Part shown: in pieces, positions 51,282 through 61,111 of the stretch
Layout of the letters: the number at the start of each line of letters is the position of its first letter
Position numbering within the stretch: the stretch's first letter is position 1
From: Oceanobacillus limi
Lineage (GTDB): Bacteria; Bacillota; Bacilli; Bacillales; Amphibacillaceae
DNA: 64,000 nucleotides
Assembly: GCF_900111445.1 (NCBI RefSeq)
Contig: NZ_FOHE01000004.1
Span: forward strand, 171,506 to 235,505
Direction of reading: 5' to 3'
Notes under the pieces: generated by a model
Databases searched by the model: none
Told to the model about the DNA's origin: nothing
Seen by the model: only the letters and a program-made list of their open reading frames with translations
Made by a program: the position numbers and the translations under genes

Positions 51282-52949
51282 ATGAAAAAGTATGTAATTA
51301 TTGGCCTCCCAATTTGTTTTCTTATTATTTTAGGAATTTACTATTTGGGGACTCCATCTCAACCATATTTCGCAACAAATAACCCGAAATCATTTCATAC
51401 CATTCATTTCAAGGATACAAAGCCTCAATGGTTTCAAGCAGAAGTGAAGAATATCTTTCAAGAAGCAACAAAAGGCAGATTAAATAATGTCCCATTTGTA
51501 GTCGGAAAAACAGAAATCAATCAAGTAATCGATCAATGGGGAAAATCTACCTATACTACTACGGTAGATAATTTCATTTATGATGATTATACAAAACAAA
51601 ATATAACGGTTGGATATACGGATACGGTTATAAGAGATATCCGTTCTTACGAGGAAGAATTGAATCAAATTCATCTTAAAGATATATTAAACTATAAAGG
51701 CGAGCCAGATGAAACGCATTATTATAAGGATGAAAAATATGACCAAGTCATTCTCGAATACCATATAGATGCATTCTATAATTTAAAATGGATATTACCA
51801 AAACCAACAGATAAAGATCCCAACCCTACGGTTCATCATATATCATTAGTTTCTAATAATCATTTAGATAGTGTGAAACAGATTGATTCAATGACTCTAG
51901 AAGAAAAGATTGGTCAGATGATCATTTCGGGAATATACGGAACAAAGATGACAGCAAACACCCAAAGTCTGATCCGAGACTACCAAGTAGGTGGAGTCAT
52001 CTTTTATCCTGAAAATATAACAGATGTGGACCAAACAATGAAACTTATAAATGAAATTAAAGAAGAAAACGCTGAAAATAAAATCCCTCTCTTTTTAAGC
52101 GTAGATCAAGAGGGAGGAAGGGTAACAAGGCTTCCTGGTAACTTAGAAGAATTACCTACCAATCAAGCAATAGGCGATATAAATGATCCGGAGCTTTCCT
52201 ATAAAATTGGTCAAATTTTAGGTGAACAATTATCCGCTTTTGGATTGAACCTTAACTTTGCACCAGTGCTTGACATTGATAGCAATCCAGATAATCCCGT
52301 TATCAATAATCGTTCATTTGGAGATAATCCTACTGTTGTTAAAGAACTAGGTATACAAACGATGAAAGGAATCCGATCAAAGAATGTCATTTCGGTGGTC
52401 AAACATTTCCCAGGACATGGTGACACATCCGTAGATTCCCACCTAGAATTGCCAACGGTAAATAAAAGCATCCAAGAGCTTTACAGCTTGGAATTGAAAC
52501 CCTTTATCCATGCCATCAAAGAAGGTGCAGATGCTGTTATGATTGCTCATATACTATTGCCAGAGCTGGATTCACTGCACCCAGCTACATTATCTCACAA
52601 CATTATCACAGACCTTTTACGAAACGACTTGAATTTTGATGGACTTATTGTTACTGATGATATGACAATGGATGCAATAGAAAACAATTATGAGCTAGGA
52701 GAAGCTGCTGTTCAATCAATAAAAGCAGGAAGTGATATGATACTAGTTGCTCACGAGTATCATAATGTAACGGAAACCATCAAATCAGTGAAGCAAGCTG
52801 TTCAAACAGGAGAAATAACGGAAGAAAGAATTGATGAAAGTGTTTCGAGGATTTTGGCATTAAAAGAAAGTTATAAAATTAATGATAACCCGAAAGACAG
52901 CATCGACATTAAAAGCCTGAACGAATTAATCAAAAAAACACTCCCCTAA
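51282..52949 (+). CDS. Membrane-anchored DUF4309-GH3 fusion, NagZ-like beta-N-acetylglucosaminidase
   Basis: A 555-residue protein. An N-terminal hydrophobic helix (residues 4-22) anchors it outside. Residues about 40-205 are a DUF4309/YjgB-like domain (GRLNNVPFVVGKTEINQVIDQWG and similar). From residue 215 a glycoside hydrolase family 3 domain follows: SVDQEGGRVTRLPG, the His-Asp motif KHFPGHGDTSVDSH, and the nucleophile Asp in VTDDMTMDAI. It likely removes N-acetylglucosamine from peptidoglycan fragments during wall turnover. The domain pairing is unusual. ATG 51282 follows TAGGAG. Confidence 0.85.
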   Translation: MKKYVIIGLPICFLIILGIYYLGTPSQPYFATNNPKSFHTIHFKDTKPQWFQAEVKNIFQEATKGRLNNVPFVVGKTEINQVIDQWGKSTYTTTVDNFIYDDYTKQNITVGYTDTVIRDIRSYEEELNQIHLKDILNYKGEPDETHYYKDEKYDQVILEYHIDAFYNLKWILPKPTDKDPNPTVHHISLVSNNHLDSVKQIDSMTLEEKIGQMIISGIYGTKMTANTQSLIRDYQVGGVIFYPENITDVDQTMKLINEIKEENAENKIPLFLSVDQEGGRVTRLPGNLEELPTNQAIGDINDPELSYKIGQILGEQLSAFGLNLNFAPVLDIDSNPDNPVINNRSFGDNPTVVKELGIQTMKGIRSKNVISVVKHFPGHGDTSVDSHLELPTVNKSIQELYSLELKPFIHAIKEGADAVMIAHILLPELDSLHPATLSHNIITDLLRNDLNFDGLIVTDDMTMDAIENNYELGEAAVQSIKAGSDMILVAHEYHNVTETIKSVKQAVQTGEITEERIDESVSRILALKESYKINDNPKDSIDIKSLNELIKKTLP

Positions 52950-52956
52950 ATTGCAT

Positions 52957-52990
52957 AAAAAACAGGAGGTGCCAGGCACCTCCTGTTTTA
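52957..52990. terminator. Terminator built on the GGTGCCAGGCACC repeat
   Basis: The palindrome with arms AAAACAGGAGGTGCC and GGCACCTCCTGTTTT lies between convergent genes and overlaps the stop of the methyltransferase gene. The centre is the dispersed GGTGCC(A/T)GGCACC element, as in the terC terminator. Confidence 0.85.
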
Positions 52991-53590
52991 ACGTATTTGG
53001 TAGATGTTAAATCTTTCCGAAGGGTCATCCTCATAAAAGTTAGGTAATACAATTTCATTGATCTGTTCAAAGTTTGTTTTATGTTCTAAGAAATGGATAT
53101 ATTCTTCGGATGGATAGTAAAGAATTACATCAATTTCGCGATTATTTTCTTCAAATGAATTCCAGATATTATGAATTACTCGCATAAATATCTCTATCGA
53201 AAACGGATTAAAAAAGTAAAACCGATTATCATTCGGGTCGATAGTGTAACTTTCGGCTAAACAACATTGGAAATCAATTTTGTCCAACTCTTTTTTGTTT
53301 TTTCTTCCATATTGTTCAAGGTTCTCTAATGCTTGTCGATAAAATTTTTCGTTCATATCAATTCCAAGAACCCTTGCGTGATAAAAATAATGGACATAAA
53401 AGTTCAGTCTACCTTTACCACAACCAAAATCCACCACGCGATCATATGAATGAAGCTCATAATGACGAAATAAAACCTCTAGTGCATGATATGGCGTTGG
53501 TTCATATGGGTGATAGTGATCCACACGATTAGCAGAACCTTTTCCATTTGTACGGATATTCAATAATTTATCATAATAGTATTCTTTCAT
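52988..53590 (-). CDS. Class I SAM-dependent methyltransferase
   Basis: A 200-residue methyltransferase. Motif I is VVDFGCGKGRLNFY (residues about 53-66), with the acidic ribose-binding residue in VLGIDMN. Later a catalytic-type motif occurs in FFNPFS (Asn-Pro-Phe), an NPPY-like variant, so an amine or nucleobase substrate is possible. AGCTTC spacing after GGGAG supports the start. It sits 21 bp downstream of another methyltransferase gene; the pair is probably an operon. The substrate is unknown. Confidence 0.8.
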   Translation of the reverse strand: MKEYYYDKLLNIRTNGKGSANRVDHYHPYEPTPYHALEVLFRHYELHSYDRVVDFGCGKGRLNFYVHYFYHARVLGIDMNEKFYRQALENLEQYGRKNKKELDKIDFQCCLAESYTIDPNDNRFYFFNPFSIEIFMRVIHNIWNSFEENNREIDVILYYPSEEYIHFLEHKTNFEQINEIVLPNFYEDDPSERFNIYQIR

Positions 53591-53611
53591 TCGAAGCTCC
53601 CATGTAGCAGA

Positions 53612-54229
53612 TTATTTTTTACAAATCGCGATTCCAAGTGGGTAATTTTTTTCTTCTGCACTATCACTTGGTTCGATCACAACACCTTTTTGATAAAAAA
53701 AGGATTTATTTTCATACTTATCAAATAACGCTTTGAACTCCTCAACCGTTAATTGATGTACATGGAATTCTTGCCCACTAGGTTTTCCTCTTCCTTCCCC
53801 AAACGGTGTTGATAAGATTAAAGTCCCTCCTGGCTTTAACAACTGATAGACATTACCCATAAACCGCTCTTCCTCTTGAATATGTTCAATCGTTTCAAAG
53901 CTCATGATACAGTCAAACGTTCCTAGCTTCTCTGGAAGAAGTGGGTCAATCACATCACCTACCACAAATTTAGATAGAGGGTGAAAATACTGCCCCTTTG
54001 CATAGTGAATCGCATCTTGATCATAATCTATTCCTACAATTTCATCTATTTTTTTCTTGCACATCTTCGCAATAATATGCGCCCCATAACCGGCGCCTGT
54101 GGCGAAATCCAACACCCTTCCATGTACATATTCTGTCGCAAAATGATACCTCGCAATGTGCTCCATTAATAATCCGTTTAATATTTTCATTCTCTCTGGA
54201 ATAACTCGCTCTCCCGTATCTCTTAACAT
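53612..54229 (-). CDS. Class I SAM-dependent methyltransferase
   Basis: A 205-residue protein with a Rossmann methyltransferase fold: motif I VLDFATGAGYGAHII, ribose contact EIVGIDYDQD, motif IV FDCIMSFETIEHI, and LLKPGGTLILSTP. It resembles small-molecule or lipid methyltransferases of the UbiE/Coq5 type. It starts with ATG 54229 behind GGAAGCGGTG. It precedes the second methyltransferase gene on the same strand. The substrate is unknown. Confidence 0.82.
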   Translation of the reverse strand: MLRDTGERVIPERMKILNGLLMEHIARYHFATEYVHGRVLDFATGAGYGAHIIAKMCKKKIDEIVGIDYDQDAIHYAKGQYFHPLSKFVVGDVIDPLLPEKLGTFDCIMSFETIEHIQEEERFMGNVYQLLKPGGTLILSTPFGEGRGKPSGQEFHVHQLTVEEFKALFDKYENKSFFYQKGVVIEPSDSAEEKNYPLGIAICKK

Positions 54230-54607
54230 CTTCTCTACACCGCTTCCTTAATTAAGAAATTAAGTTAGACTACCTTGCTAATTAAGCTTTTGCCGACTTT
54301 TTCGTAAGCAGATAAATGCAAATAGCTTCCCAATTGTAAACCACCATGCATGTTGTCCAAATATCAATAGATCGTCCTACAAACATCATAATCCACCACG
54401 ATTAAAGTTGCACGGAATAGACACCATATACCATCAACTAGTACCAAAAAAAACTCCTATCGTATGCAAAAGCAATAAGCCAACTTAGTAAAGCTTTTGA
54501 AATAAAAATATATATCATAATACATCCCTATAAATTATTGCATGTTATTAAGAGTAAACTTTTGTGGAATTTGGAGATCGTACCGACGAAATACATATGA
54601 TAATAAA
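54230..54607. other. Intergenic region with no recognised gene
   Basis: About 380 bp of AT-rich sequence between the methyltransferase pair and the small-protein gene. No ORF with a ribosome binding site, no riboswitch pattern and no repeat was seen. Confidence 0.5.
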
Positions 54608-54634
54608 TAAAAAGCACCTCATACAAGAGATGCC
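54608..54634 (-). terminator. Terminator of the small-protein gene
   Basis: On the minus strand, GCATCTC and GAGGTGC form a stem with one G-U pair and are followed by TTTTTATTT. Confidence 0.75.
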
Positions 54635-54640
54635 TGTTAG

Positions 54641-54781
54641 CTATTGTTTCCCATTATCTTTTTTATTTTTTCGTTTCAGTCGATTTCCACTCGTATATTC
54701 ATATCCAAATTCTAATTCCCCTGTTTTATTCTTATAATCTCCAGTTTGCGTTCGATACTGATCTTTTCCTTTATAAGGCAT
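54641..54781 (-). CDS. Small hydrophilic protein (46 aa)
   Basis: A 46-residue ORF, MPYKGKDQYRTQTGDYKN at the start and RLKRKNKKDNGKQ at the end, with a near-perfect AAGGAGG 9 bp before the ATG and its own terminator. It is highly charged, without Cys or hydrophobic segments, and probably intrinsically disordered. Small sporulation or stress proteins in bacilli look like this, but no specific family was recognised. Confidence 0.7.
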   Translation of the reverse strand: MPYKGKDQYRTQTGDYKNKTGELEFGYEYTSGNRLKRKNKKDNGKQ

Positions 54782-54901
54782 TGTCCATTCCTCCTTACCC
54801 CTATTTTCTGTAGAAAGCAGAATGAATAATTAGGTATTTTATTCCAATATTGGTGCAAGCTATTAATGGAATAAAATTTCAGAACACGAGGAGTGAAGAT
54901 T

Positions 54902-55330
54902 TTGTTACAGTTAGAAACAAATATTGAAGGGAAGACAGCGCATTTTGCCGATATGATGAATATCGCCAAGCATAATGGCTTTGGTCTATGTGGAAGCTGG
55001 GAGTACGATGGTGGTTTCTTCGATTCAATTATATGGAGAGAAGGGGGGGAAACCATTTATGTAAGGGTTCCATTTCACGTCATTAAAGGAGAACTTGATC
55101 GACCAAATGCCTTGCTTCAATTTAAAAAACCATTTGTTATTAAACATGTTGTACATATTGGGTTAGATCAAGGGGAAAACTCCTTATTAGCTGCAACTGG
55201 GATCAATCAATTCCAAGAACCACTTGATAAAGATGGACAAATTCACAATAAAACTAAATGGGAAGAAGTAGGACAAATGGCTGTTAACCAACTGGCAGCA
55301 CATGTACCTGCAAATCAATCTATTTCCTAA
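54902..55330 (+). CDS. YugN family protein
   Basis: A 142-residue soluble protein of the YugN-like family of Bacillaceae, with GFGLCGSWEYDGGFFDSIIW near residue 25 and YVRVPFHVIKGELD after it. The start is TTG 54902, 8 bp after GAGGAG; the GTG at 54893 abuts that site. YugN proteins have no established role. The gene is monocistronic with a downstream terminator. Confidence 0.82.
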   Translation: MLQLETNIEGKTAHFADMMNIAKHNGFGLCGSWEYDGGFFDSIIWREGGETIYVRVPFHVIKGELDRPNALLQFKKPFVIKHVVHIGLDQGENSLLAATGINQFQEPLDKDGQIHNKTKWEEVGQMAVNQLAAHVPANQSIS

Positions 55331-55340
55331 ATGAATACCT

Positions 55341-55380
55341 AAAAATACCTTCAAAGAAATTCGAAATGGAGGTATTTTTT
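55341..55380 (+). terminator. Terminator of the yugN-like gene
   Basis: AAAAATACCT and AGGTATTTTT pair across a 19-nt loop, ending in a T run. Confidence 0.82.
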
Positions 55381-55431
55381 TCGTTAAGTTCCTAATAATT
55401 AATAACAGATGATCATAAAGGATGTTTTGCT

Positions 55432-55878
55432 ATGTTTTCTTTTCGTGGTGATGCACATAAGATTTATCTACGTGTGAAAGAATCACCTAGTAAGATTAGA
55501 AACATTGGTTTTATTAAAGAAACTGAGGAAATTAAGAGTTTTTACGAAACCCAAGATAGTACTACATTAAAACTAATTTATTACCGAATGATAAAAGAAA
55601 AAAACGGTTCGGGGATTATCCCAATCTTTGCAACCGCAATACCTTGGCTTCTATTTTTATTTTCTAGTCATTTACAAGACTTTTTGTTCAAAGAAGGCAG
55701 CATTAACTGGATCATATTTAGTTTTATTTATCTAACTCTATTGACCTTCAGTTTAATCCTCCACTTTCGCGAACAAGCCTGGGCAAATTTCCATATCCAA
55801 ATTATTCAAGATATTTTAGAAGAGCGAGATTCATCCTATTCCAAACAAAAAGGAAGTATAGAACAACAATCGAAGTAA
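55432..55878 (+). CDS. Hypothetical two-helix membrane protein
   Basis: A 148-residue protein with a polar N-terminal domain (residues 1-60), two transmembrane helices (about 62-80 and 90-108), and a polar C-terminus ending KGSIEQQSK. The start follows AAGGA at 9 bp. It is convergent with the copper operon. I do not recognise a family, and no catalytic motif is visible. Confidence 0.6.
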   Translation: MFSFRGDAHKIYLRVKESPSKIRNIGFIKETEEIKSFYETQDSTTLKLIYYRMIKEKNGSGIIPIFATAIPWLLFLFSSHLQDFLFKEGSINWIIFSFIYLTLLTFSLILHFREQAWANFHIQIIQDILEERDSSYSKQKGSIEQQSK

Positions 55879-55879
55879 A

Positions 55880-55911
55880 GAAAACCGAGGAGTGATTGCA
55901 CCCCTCGGTAA
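55880..55911. terminator. Terminator between the membrane protein and copZ
   Basis: ACCGAGG and CCTCGGT form an interrupted stem, with A/T tracts on the minus-strand exit. It ends the copper operon. Confidence 0.75.
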
Positions 55912-55914
55912 TAG

Positions 55915-56118
55915 TTATGCTACATCATAACCTTGATCTTCTACTGCTTCTTTCAGCTGATCTAAGTTTACTTTTGAATCATCATACGTAACTTGTACTT
56001 TTCCAGTGCCTAAATCAACTTCCACACCGGACACTCCTTCTAACTCGTTAAGTGCACCTTCTACTGACATTTTGCAGTGGCCACAAGTCATACCTGTTAC
56101 ATCTAAAGTAGTTTGCAT
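55915..56118 (-). CDS. copZ: Copper chaperone CopZ
   Basis: A 67-residue heavy-metal-associated domain. The Cu+ site is GMTCGHCKMSVE (Cys-x2-Cys at residues 11-17). CopZ carries Cu+ to CopA and buffers it in the cytosol. It is the last gene of the csoR-copA-copZ operon, with AAAGGGG 9 bp upstream of the start. Confidence 0.95.
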   Translation of the reverse strand: MQTTLDVTGMTCGHCKMSVEGALNELEGVSGVEVDLGTGKVQVTYDDSKVNLDQLKEAVEDQGYDVA

Positions 56119-56191
56119 GCTATATTTCCCCTTTCTAGATTCTATATTTGTACTTACTACTTGGGGGAATTGACACCCCCAAGAAGTTTTC

Positions 56192-58576
56192 CTATATTTT
56201 AACTCGCTTCAAACGAAGGGAGTTAGAAACAACACTTACAGAACTAAATGCCATTGCTGCACCTGCAACCCAAGGTGCTAACAATCCGATTGCCGCAATA
56301 GGAATTCCAGCACTATTGTACGCGAAAGCCCAAAATAAATTTTGACGAATGTTTTTAATTGTTGCTTTACTTAGCTTAATAGCTTTAGGTATTAATAACA
56401 ATTCGCCACCCAGTATCGTAACATCTGCTGCTTCGATGGCAACCTCTGTACCAGTACCAATCGCGATTCCAATATCTGCAATAGCTAACGCTGGGGCATC
56501 ATTGATTCCATCTCCAACCATAGCAACATTTTTCCCTTGCAATTGGATTTCTTTTACTTTATTAGCTTTTTCTTCTGGTAAAACTTGTGCGATGACATGA
56601 TCTATTCCAACTTGTTTCGCAATTGCTTGTGCCGTGCGTTCATTATCTCCAGTTAGCATAATAACTTCTAGTCCTAGAGCTTTTAGTTGATCAATTGCTT
56701 CTACAGCAGTTTCTTTAATTGTATCAGCAACAGCAACAATCCCACTGAATTCATCATTAACCGCAATTAACATCGCTGTTTTACCATTTGACTCGTAATT
56801 CTTTAGGTCATCTTCAACATGTCTTACATCAATATTATGGTCATTCATTAATTTTCTAGTACCAACAAGTACCTTTTCTCCAGCAATTGATGCTTCGATC
56901 CCATGACCAGGTATTGCAGAAAAGTCATCTGCTTCCACTAATTCTATATTTTTCTCTGTTGCATGTGCAACGATAGCTTCTGCTAACGGGTGCTCGGAGC
57001 CTTTCTCCGCACTTGCTAACAGCTTTAAAATTTGTTCATCACCAGTAAAATCAGTAACTTCTGGTTTTCCCTTTGTAATGGTTCCTGTTTTGTCCAAAAT
57101 CACTGCATCTAATTGATGCGTTCGCTCCAAATGCTCGCCACCCTTAAATAATATCCCGTTTTCGGCAGCTTTTCCTGTACCAACCATAATAGAGGTTGGC
57201 GTCGCTAATCCTAATGCACATGGACAAGCAATAACGAGGACTGCGATCGCAGCAATTAGAGCTGGCTCAACATTTCCTGGTGTAACAAATACAATCCAAA
57301 TGATAAATGTTAGAAAGGCTATCCCAACAACAATAGGGACAAAATAGCCTGAAATAACATCTGCTAACCGTTGAATAGGAGCTTTGGAACCTTGAGCATC
57401 CTCCACAACTTTGATAATTGATGCTAGTGCTGTATCTTTCCCTACCTTCGTTGCTTCCATTTCAATTGTTCCATTTTTATTTAACGTGGAGCCAATAAGG
57501 GTTGACTCTTTATCTTTTTCGATAGGAATTGACTCACCAGTAATCATAGACTCATCAACCGATGTTCTACCTTTGATAATAATACCATCTACAGGTATCT
57601 TCTCTCCCGGCTTCACGATAATATGCTCCCCAACCGTTACTTCTTCGATTGGAATCATAACCTCTTCATCATTTCGTAATACGCGCGCCTGCTTTGCTTG
57701 CAAATTGAGCAATTTAGAAATAGCTACGGTTGTTTTACTTTTGGCACTTGTTTCTAAATATTTCCCAAATAATATTAAGGTTATGATAATAGCACTCGTT
57801 TCAAAATACAGATGTGGCATATATTGAGGATCACCAATTGTCTTCAATCCTTCATATAAGCTGTAGAAATATGCGGCACTTGTCCCCAAGGCAACTAACA
57901 CATCCATATTTGCTCCACCATTTCGTAAGTTCTTATATGCACCTACATAAAACTGCCAACCAATAATAAATTGAACTGGTGTGGAGAGTGCTAATTGAAA
58001 CCATGGATTCATGAATAGATGTGGAAGCTCTACCCCAAACAAATGAACTAGCATTGTCACAAGCAGTGGCGTAGATAATAGTGCAGATGCAACAAGTTTA
58101 ACTTTCATTTGCTTTAAATGTTTTTCTTTTTCGGTTTGTTTTTCTTGTTCTTCCACTTTACGTTTTGCATCATACCCAAGCTTTTGGATTCTACCAATAA
58201 GGTCTAATTCTTCAATCAGCCCTGGATTGTACTCAATTGATGCACTTTCTGTCGCTAAATTCACATTAGCTTGTTTTACACCTTCTTGTTTATTCAATAC
58301 TTTTTCAATTCGATTAGAGCACGCCGCACAGGTCATCCCATATACATCAAACTCAACTTTCTCCGTTTGTACGCCATAACCCAATTTTTGTATTTTTGCT
58401 GTAATATCCTCAATAGATGCTGTAGATGGATCATAATCCACACTTGCCTTCTCCGTTGTTAAATTAACTTGGGCTTCTACACCATCCATCTTATTCAACA
58501 CTTTTTCAACACGATTGGAACATGCAGCACAGGTCATTCCAGTGACCCCAACTGTAACGTGTTTTTCCTCGCTCAT
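56192..58576 (-). CDS. copA: Copper-exporting P1B-type ATPase CopA
   Basis: A 794-residue Cu+ pump. Two N-terminal metal-binding domains each carry [10 protein letters not shown] (near residues 13 and 80). The membrane CPC motif is in [13 protein letters not shown] near residue 450, the phosphorylated Asp in [10 protein letters not shown] near 494, and the GDG hinge at [10 protein letters not shown]. Eight transmembrane helices are expected. It lies between csoR and copZ, as in B. subtilis, and is probably induced by copper through loss of CsoR binding. Confidence 0.96.
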   Translation of the reverse strand: MSEEKHVTVGVTGMTCAACSNRVEKVLNKMDGVEAQVNLTTEKASVDYDPSTASIEDITAKIQKLGYGVQTEKVEFDVYGMTCAACSNRIEKVLNKQEGVKQANVNLATESASIEYNPGLIEELDLIGRIQKLGYDAKRKVEEQEKQTEKEKHLKQMKVKLVASALLSTPLLVTMLVHLFGVELPHLFMNPWFQLALSTPVQFIIGWQFYVGAYKNLRNGGANMDVLVALGTSAAYFYSLYEGLKTIGDPQYMPHLYFETSAIIITLILFGKYLETSAKSKTTVAISKLLNLQAKQARVLRNDEEVMIPIEEVTVGEHIIVKPGEKIPVDGIIIKGRTSVDESMITGESIPIEKDKESTLIGSTLNKNGTIEMEATKVGKDTALASIIKVVEDAQGSKAPIQRLADVISGYFVPIVVGIAFLTFIIWIVFVTPGNVEPALIAAIAVLVIACPCALGLATPTSIMVGTGKAAENGILFKGGEHLERTHQLDAVILDKTGTITKGKPEVTDFTGDEQILKLLASAEKGSEHPLAEAIVAHATEKNIELVEADDFSAIPGHGIEASIAGEKVLVGTRKLMNDHNIDVRHVEDDLKNYESNGKTAMLIAVNDEFSGIVAVADTIKETAVEAIDQLKALGLEVIMLTGDNERTAQAIAKQVGIDHVIAQVLPEEKANKVKEIQLQGKNVAMVGDGINDAPALAIADIGIAIGTGTEVAIEAADVTILGGELLLIPKAIKLSKATIKNIRQNLFWAFAYNSAGIPIAAIGLLAPWVAGAAMAFSSVSVVSNSLRLKRVKI

Positions 58577-58590
58577 TGCAATCCCTCCTC

Positions 58591-58899
58591 TTATTTGGAG
58601 AACTGTTTCATTACTTCCATTAACTCCTCAATCGTTTCGTTTCCTTCGCCAGATTTAATTGCATCACTTACACAATGTTTAATATGACGCTCCGTTACTG
58701 AAAACCCTACCTTTTTCAAAGCAGCATTAATAGCACTTAATTGAACCAATATATCAACACAGTACCGGTCTTCTTCAACCATTTTTTGTATGCCACGCAC
58801 TTGGCCTTCAATTCGCTTTAGACGATTAATAACCGCTTGCTTTTCATCTTTTGACCGAGGTGTTGTTGGGTGATCGTGGAGAAAATTATCCAACTTCAT
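58591..58899 (-). CDS. csoR: Copper-sensing repressor CsoR
   Basis: A CsoR/RcnR-family repressor of about 102 residues. The Cu+ ligands are Cys (YCVDILVQL), His and Cys (ERHIKHC), giving the C-H-C fingerprint of copper-type CsoR. ATG 58899 is preferred over the GTG before it for ribosome binding site spacing. It is the first gene of the operon, and a G/C-tract operator lies just upstream. Confidence 0.95.
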   Translation of the reverse strand: MKLDNFLHDHPTTPRSKDEKQAVINRLKRIEGQVRGIQKMVEEDRYCVDILVQLSAINAALKKVGFSVTERHIKHCVSDAIKSGEGNETIEELMEVMKQFSK

Positions 58900-58925
58900 C
58901 ACTTCCTTTATTTTATATAAAATAC

Positions 58926-58945
58926 TATACCCCCCTAATGTATAT
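58926..58945 (-). promoter_or_regulatory. CsoR operator-like site
   Basis: TATACCCCCCTAATGTATAT contains a C tract flanked by TATA-type inverted arms, as in CsoR operators. It lies 27 bp upstream of csoR. Binding is inferred. Confidence 0.7.
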
Positions 58946-58952
58946 ATGTCAA

Positions 58953-58982
58953 TAAAAAAAAACCTATTTTATCTAAATAGGC
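58953..58982 (-). terminator. Terminator of the D,D-carboxypeptidase gene
   Basis: CCTATTT and AAATAGG form a stem with a T run on the minus strand, directly downstream of the gene ending at 58997. Confidence 0.8.
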
Positions 58983-58996
58983 ATTTTTTCATTCAG

Positions 58997-60190
58997 TTAC
59001 CGGAAATTGGTCAACAGATTTACAATATTCTTTCGATAATAAATCCCTACACAACCTACTGACAAAAGGATAACAAGGACTATTTCTGCCAGATAATGTT
59101 GAAAAAAACTCACCTTTTGTCTTTCCATGTCATCTGTACTAGCAGCACTGGTTGCTACAGACTTATCATCATTTTCAACCATCTCTAATTGAAAGCTTTT
59201 TATTACTTGGTCTGTCCCTTCATCTGTTGCTTCCAAAATACCGTCTTCCTCTATCTGCTCATTAACTTCATTGTCAACTTTATGTGTATAGTATAGGTCA
59301 TCAGGTACTTTATATACGTCTTCTCCAACGTTATAGTGTGTACCAGCAGAAATAAAAGCTGTTTGATAATTATCAAATGCATAGTCTAATAGATTAATTG
59401 TGTCTGTATAAGCGTCTTCTTGGAGCTGCGCGTTTAGGGTAACGACAATAACACTCAAATACTCTCTCTTTGCAGTAGTTGCTAACGTAAACCCAGATTG
59501 TCTGACATAACCCGTTTTTCCACCAGTAATACCGTCATAAGGTATTTCTCCCATTAACTTATGGTGATTATGAATAGTCGTTTCCCAGGATTCCCCAATC
59601 CACTCCATTTCCTCCATTTGATTGATGTCTTTAAACAGCTTATTTTTCATGGCATATTTTGTAATTTCAGCTATATCTTTTGCTGTTGTAACATGCTTGG
59701 AATCAAATAAGCCATGTGGATTCTCAAAGTTTGTATGATCGACCCCCACTGTCTCTTTTAAGTATTTATTTAAATCCGATGCAAAGTTTTCTACACTTCC
59801 ACTTAAATGCTCAGCAATCGCTACCCCAGCATCATTTCCTGAATTTATCATTAATCCTTGTATTAATTTCTTAAGTGGAACCTGTTCCCCTTCTTCAAGA
59901 TAAACGCGAGAACCTTCTGTATTTCGGGCGTTTTCACTAACTGTAACTAACTCCTCTAAATCTCCATTTTCAATAGCATAGATTGCAGTAGCAATTTTGG
60001 TCAAACTAGCCGGATACATTTCTTGCTTACTATTTTTTTCAAAGAGTATATCTCCCGACTTTTCATCTATCACAATTGCAGATTCACTCGCTAAATCTGG
60101 TTGAGTGGTATTCTTATGGCTATATACATTAATTGGAATTAATACATTGATGAAGCAGATTATAAGTATTAATAGAACTATATTCTTCAA
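58997..60190 (-). CDS. D-alanyl-D-alanine carboxypeptidase (PBP5/DacA-like)
   Basis: A low-molecular-mass penicillin-binding protein of about 397 residues. A signal peptide (NIVLLILIICFINVLIPINVYS) is followed by SxxK in YPASLTKIAT, SGN in INSGNDAGVAI, and KTG in GGKTGYVRQSG. After a PBP5-type domain, a C-terminal transmembrane helix near residue 370 (LAEIVLVILLSVGCVGIYY) anchors it. It trims D-Ala from peptidoglycan pentapeptides. The start is probably TTG 60190 (SD GGGTGA); GTG 60199 is possible. Confidence 0.9.
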   Translation of the reverse strand: MKNIVLLILIICFINVLIPINVYSHKNTTQPDLASESAIVIDEKSGDILFEKNSKQEMYPASLTKIATAIYAIENGDLEELVTVSENARNTEGSRVYLEEGEQVPLKKLIQGLMINSGNDAGVAIAEHLSGSVENFASDLNKYLKETVGVDHTNFENPHGLFDSKHVTTAKDIAEITKYAMKNKLFKDINQMEEMEWIGESWETTIHNHHKLMGEIPYDGITGGKTGYVRQSGFTLATTAKREYLSVIVVTLNAQLQEDAYTDTINLLDYAFDNYQTAFISAGTHYNVGEDVYKVPDDLYYTHKVDNEVNEQIEEDGILEATDEGTDQVIKSFQLEMVENDDKSVATSAASTDDMERQKVSFFQHYLAEIVLVILLSVGCVGIYYRKNIVNLLTNFR

Positions 60191-60294
60191 AATTATCACC
60201 CACTAAATTAATTGTCTCATTTTGTTATATTTTGATAGGCATGTCCTTTTCATTTTAATACGTATTTATAGATAATATAGAAAAGTTACAGAAA

Positions 60295-60309
60295 TGATAA
60301 TGATTTTTA
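60295..60309. promoter_or_regulatory. Weak Fur-like site
   Basis: TGATAATGATTTTTA matches the 15-bp Fur core (TGATAATNATTATCA) at all but two positions. It lies in the divergent promoter region of the carboxypeptidase and the Met-rich membrane protein. Low confidence. Confidence 0.25.
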
Positions 60310-60410
60310 ATATTATGTAATAACACCATTTTCAAAAATTGGCTTGAATAATTATTCTTCATGTAAGCATATAGTATGGTAATTGGACAAGTTGGAAAGG
60401 AGATAACCTA

Positions 60411-60959
60411 GTGGGATCCGCATTATTTTTCATAATTTTTACAACCGCTATACTCTCTATCATGATTACTTTTTTTACTTTTTACTTTAAATCCAAAATC
60501 ACAAGTATGGTTGGTATGGTCACCTCAATGGCTATGGGAATGAGCGCCGGATTAACATTTGGTGTAGTAATTGGAATATTGTTGCAGGAAAACTTCTTCA
60601 TGGCAACCGTTTTTAGCATTGCCATCGGAATTTCCGTCGGGTTTATCGTTGGATTACCAATCAATATTATAGCTGTTCTCGATGGAATGTTGTCTGGTAT
60701 TATGGGAGGAATGATGGGAGCAATGCTTGGCGTGATGACCGAAGTAGTTTACTATGACGCTATCATTAAGATCATGTTTTTTCTTTTTTTAACAACGACA
60801 GTCCTGTTAATATACCTTTTTCAAAAGGAAGTACTAAAATCCGCTTCTGCATTATACACAAACCCTTTATTTCCTATTATTTTGTATTCTTTCGTTTTTC
60901 TGTTACTCCAGCAACTAGAACCTATTAGCTTTAATTCGGACCTTCACCATAAGCATTAA
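60411..60959 (+). CDS. Met-rich integral membrane protein of unknown function
   Basis: A 182-residue protein that is almost entirely hydrophobic, with about five helices. It is rich in Met and Gly (SMVGMVTSMAMGMSAG and MLSGIMGGMMGAMLGVMTE) and ends in a His-rich tail (DLHHKH). It starts with GTG behind AAAGGAG at 8 bp. Met/His richness beside copper genes and a CuA protein suggests metal handling, but this is inference. No family is recognised. Confidence 0.65.
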   Translation: MGSALFFIIFTTAILSIMITFFTFYFKSKITSMVGMVTSMAMGMSAGLTFGVVIGILLQENFFMATVFSIAIGISVGFIVGLPINIIAVLDGMLSGIMGGMMGAMLGVMTEVVYYDAIIKIMFFLFLTTTVLLIYLFQKEVLKSASALYTNPLFPIILYSFVFLLLQQLEPISFNSDLHHKH

Positions 60960-61111
60960 CATCGTATTGGATCATTTCCGTTTCAGATGCATTTTCGCTT
61001 AATACACTCCATAACGTTCATAAAATTGCCTCCACCTCTCCATAAAAAATGCATATTTCATCGCTATCATTATCAGTGAAGAAAGTATTTAGATTATGGG
61101 AGGTTTTTAGA

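Noticed and set aside
61061..61075. Fur box before the CuA lipoprotein
   Set aside because: Only about 11 of 15 positions match the core, too weak to list.
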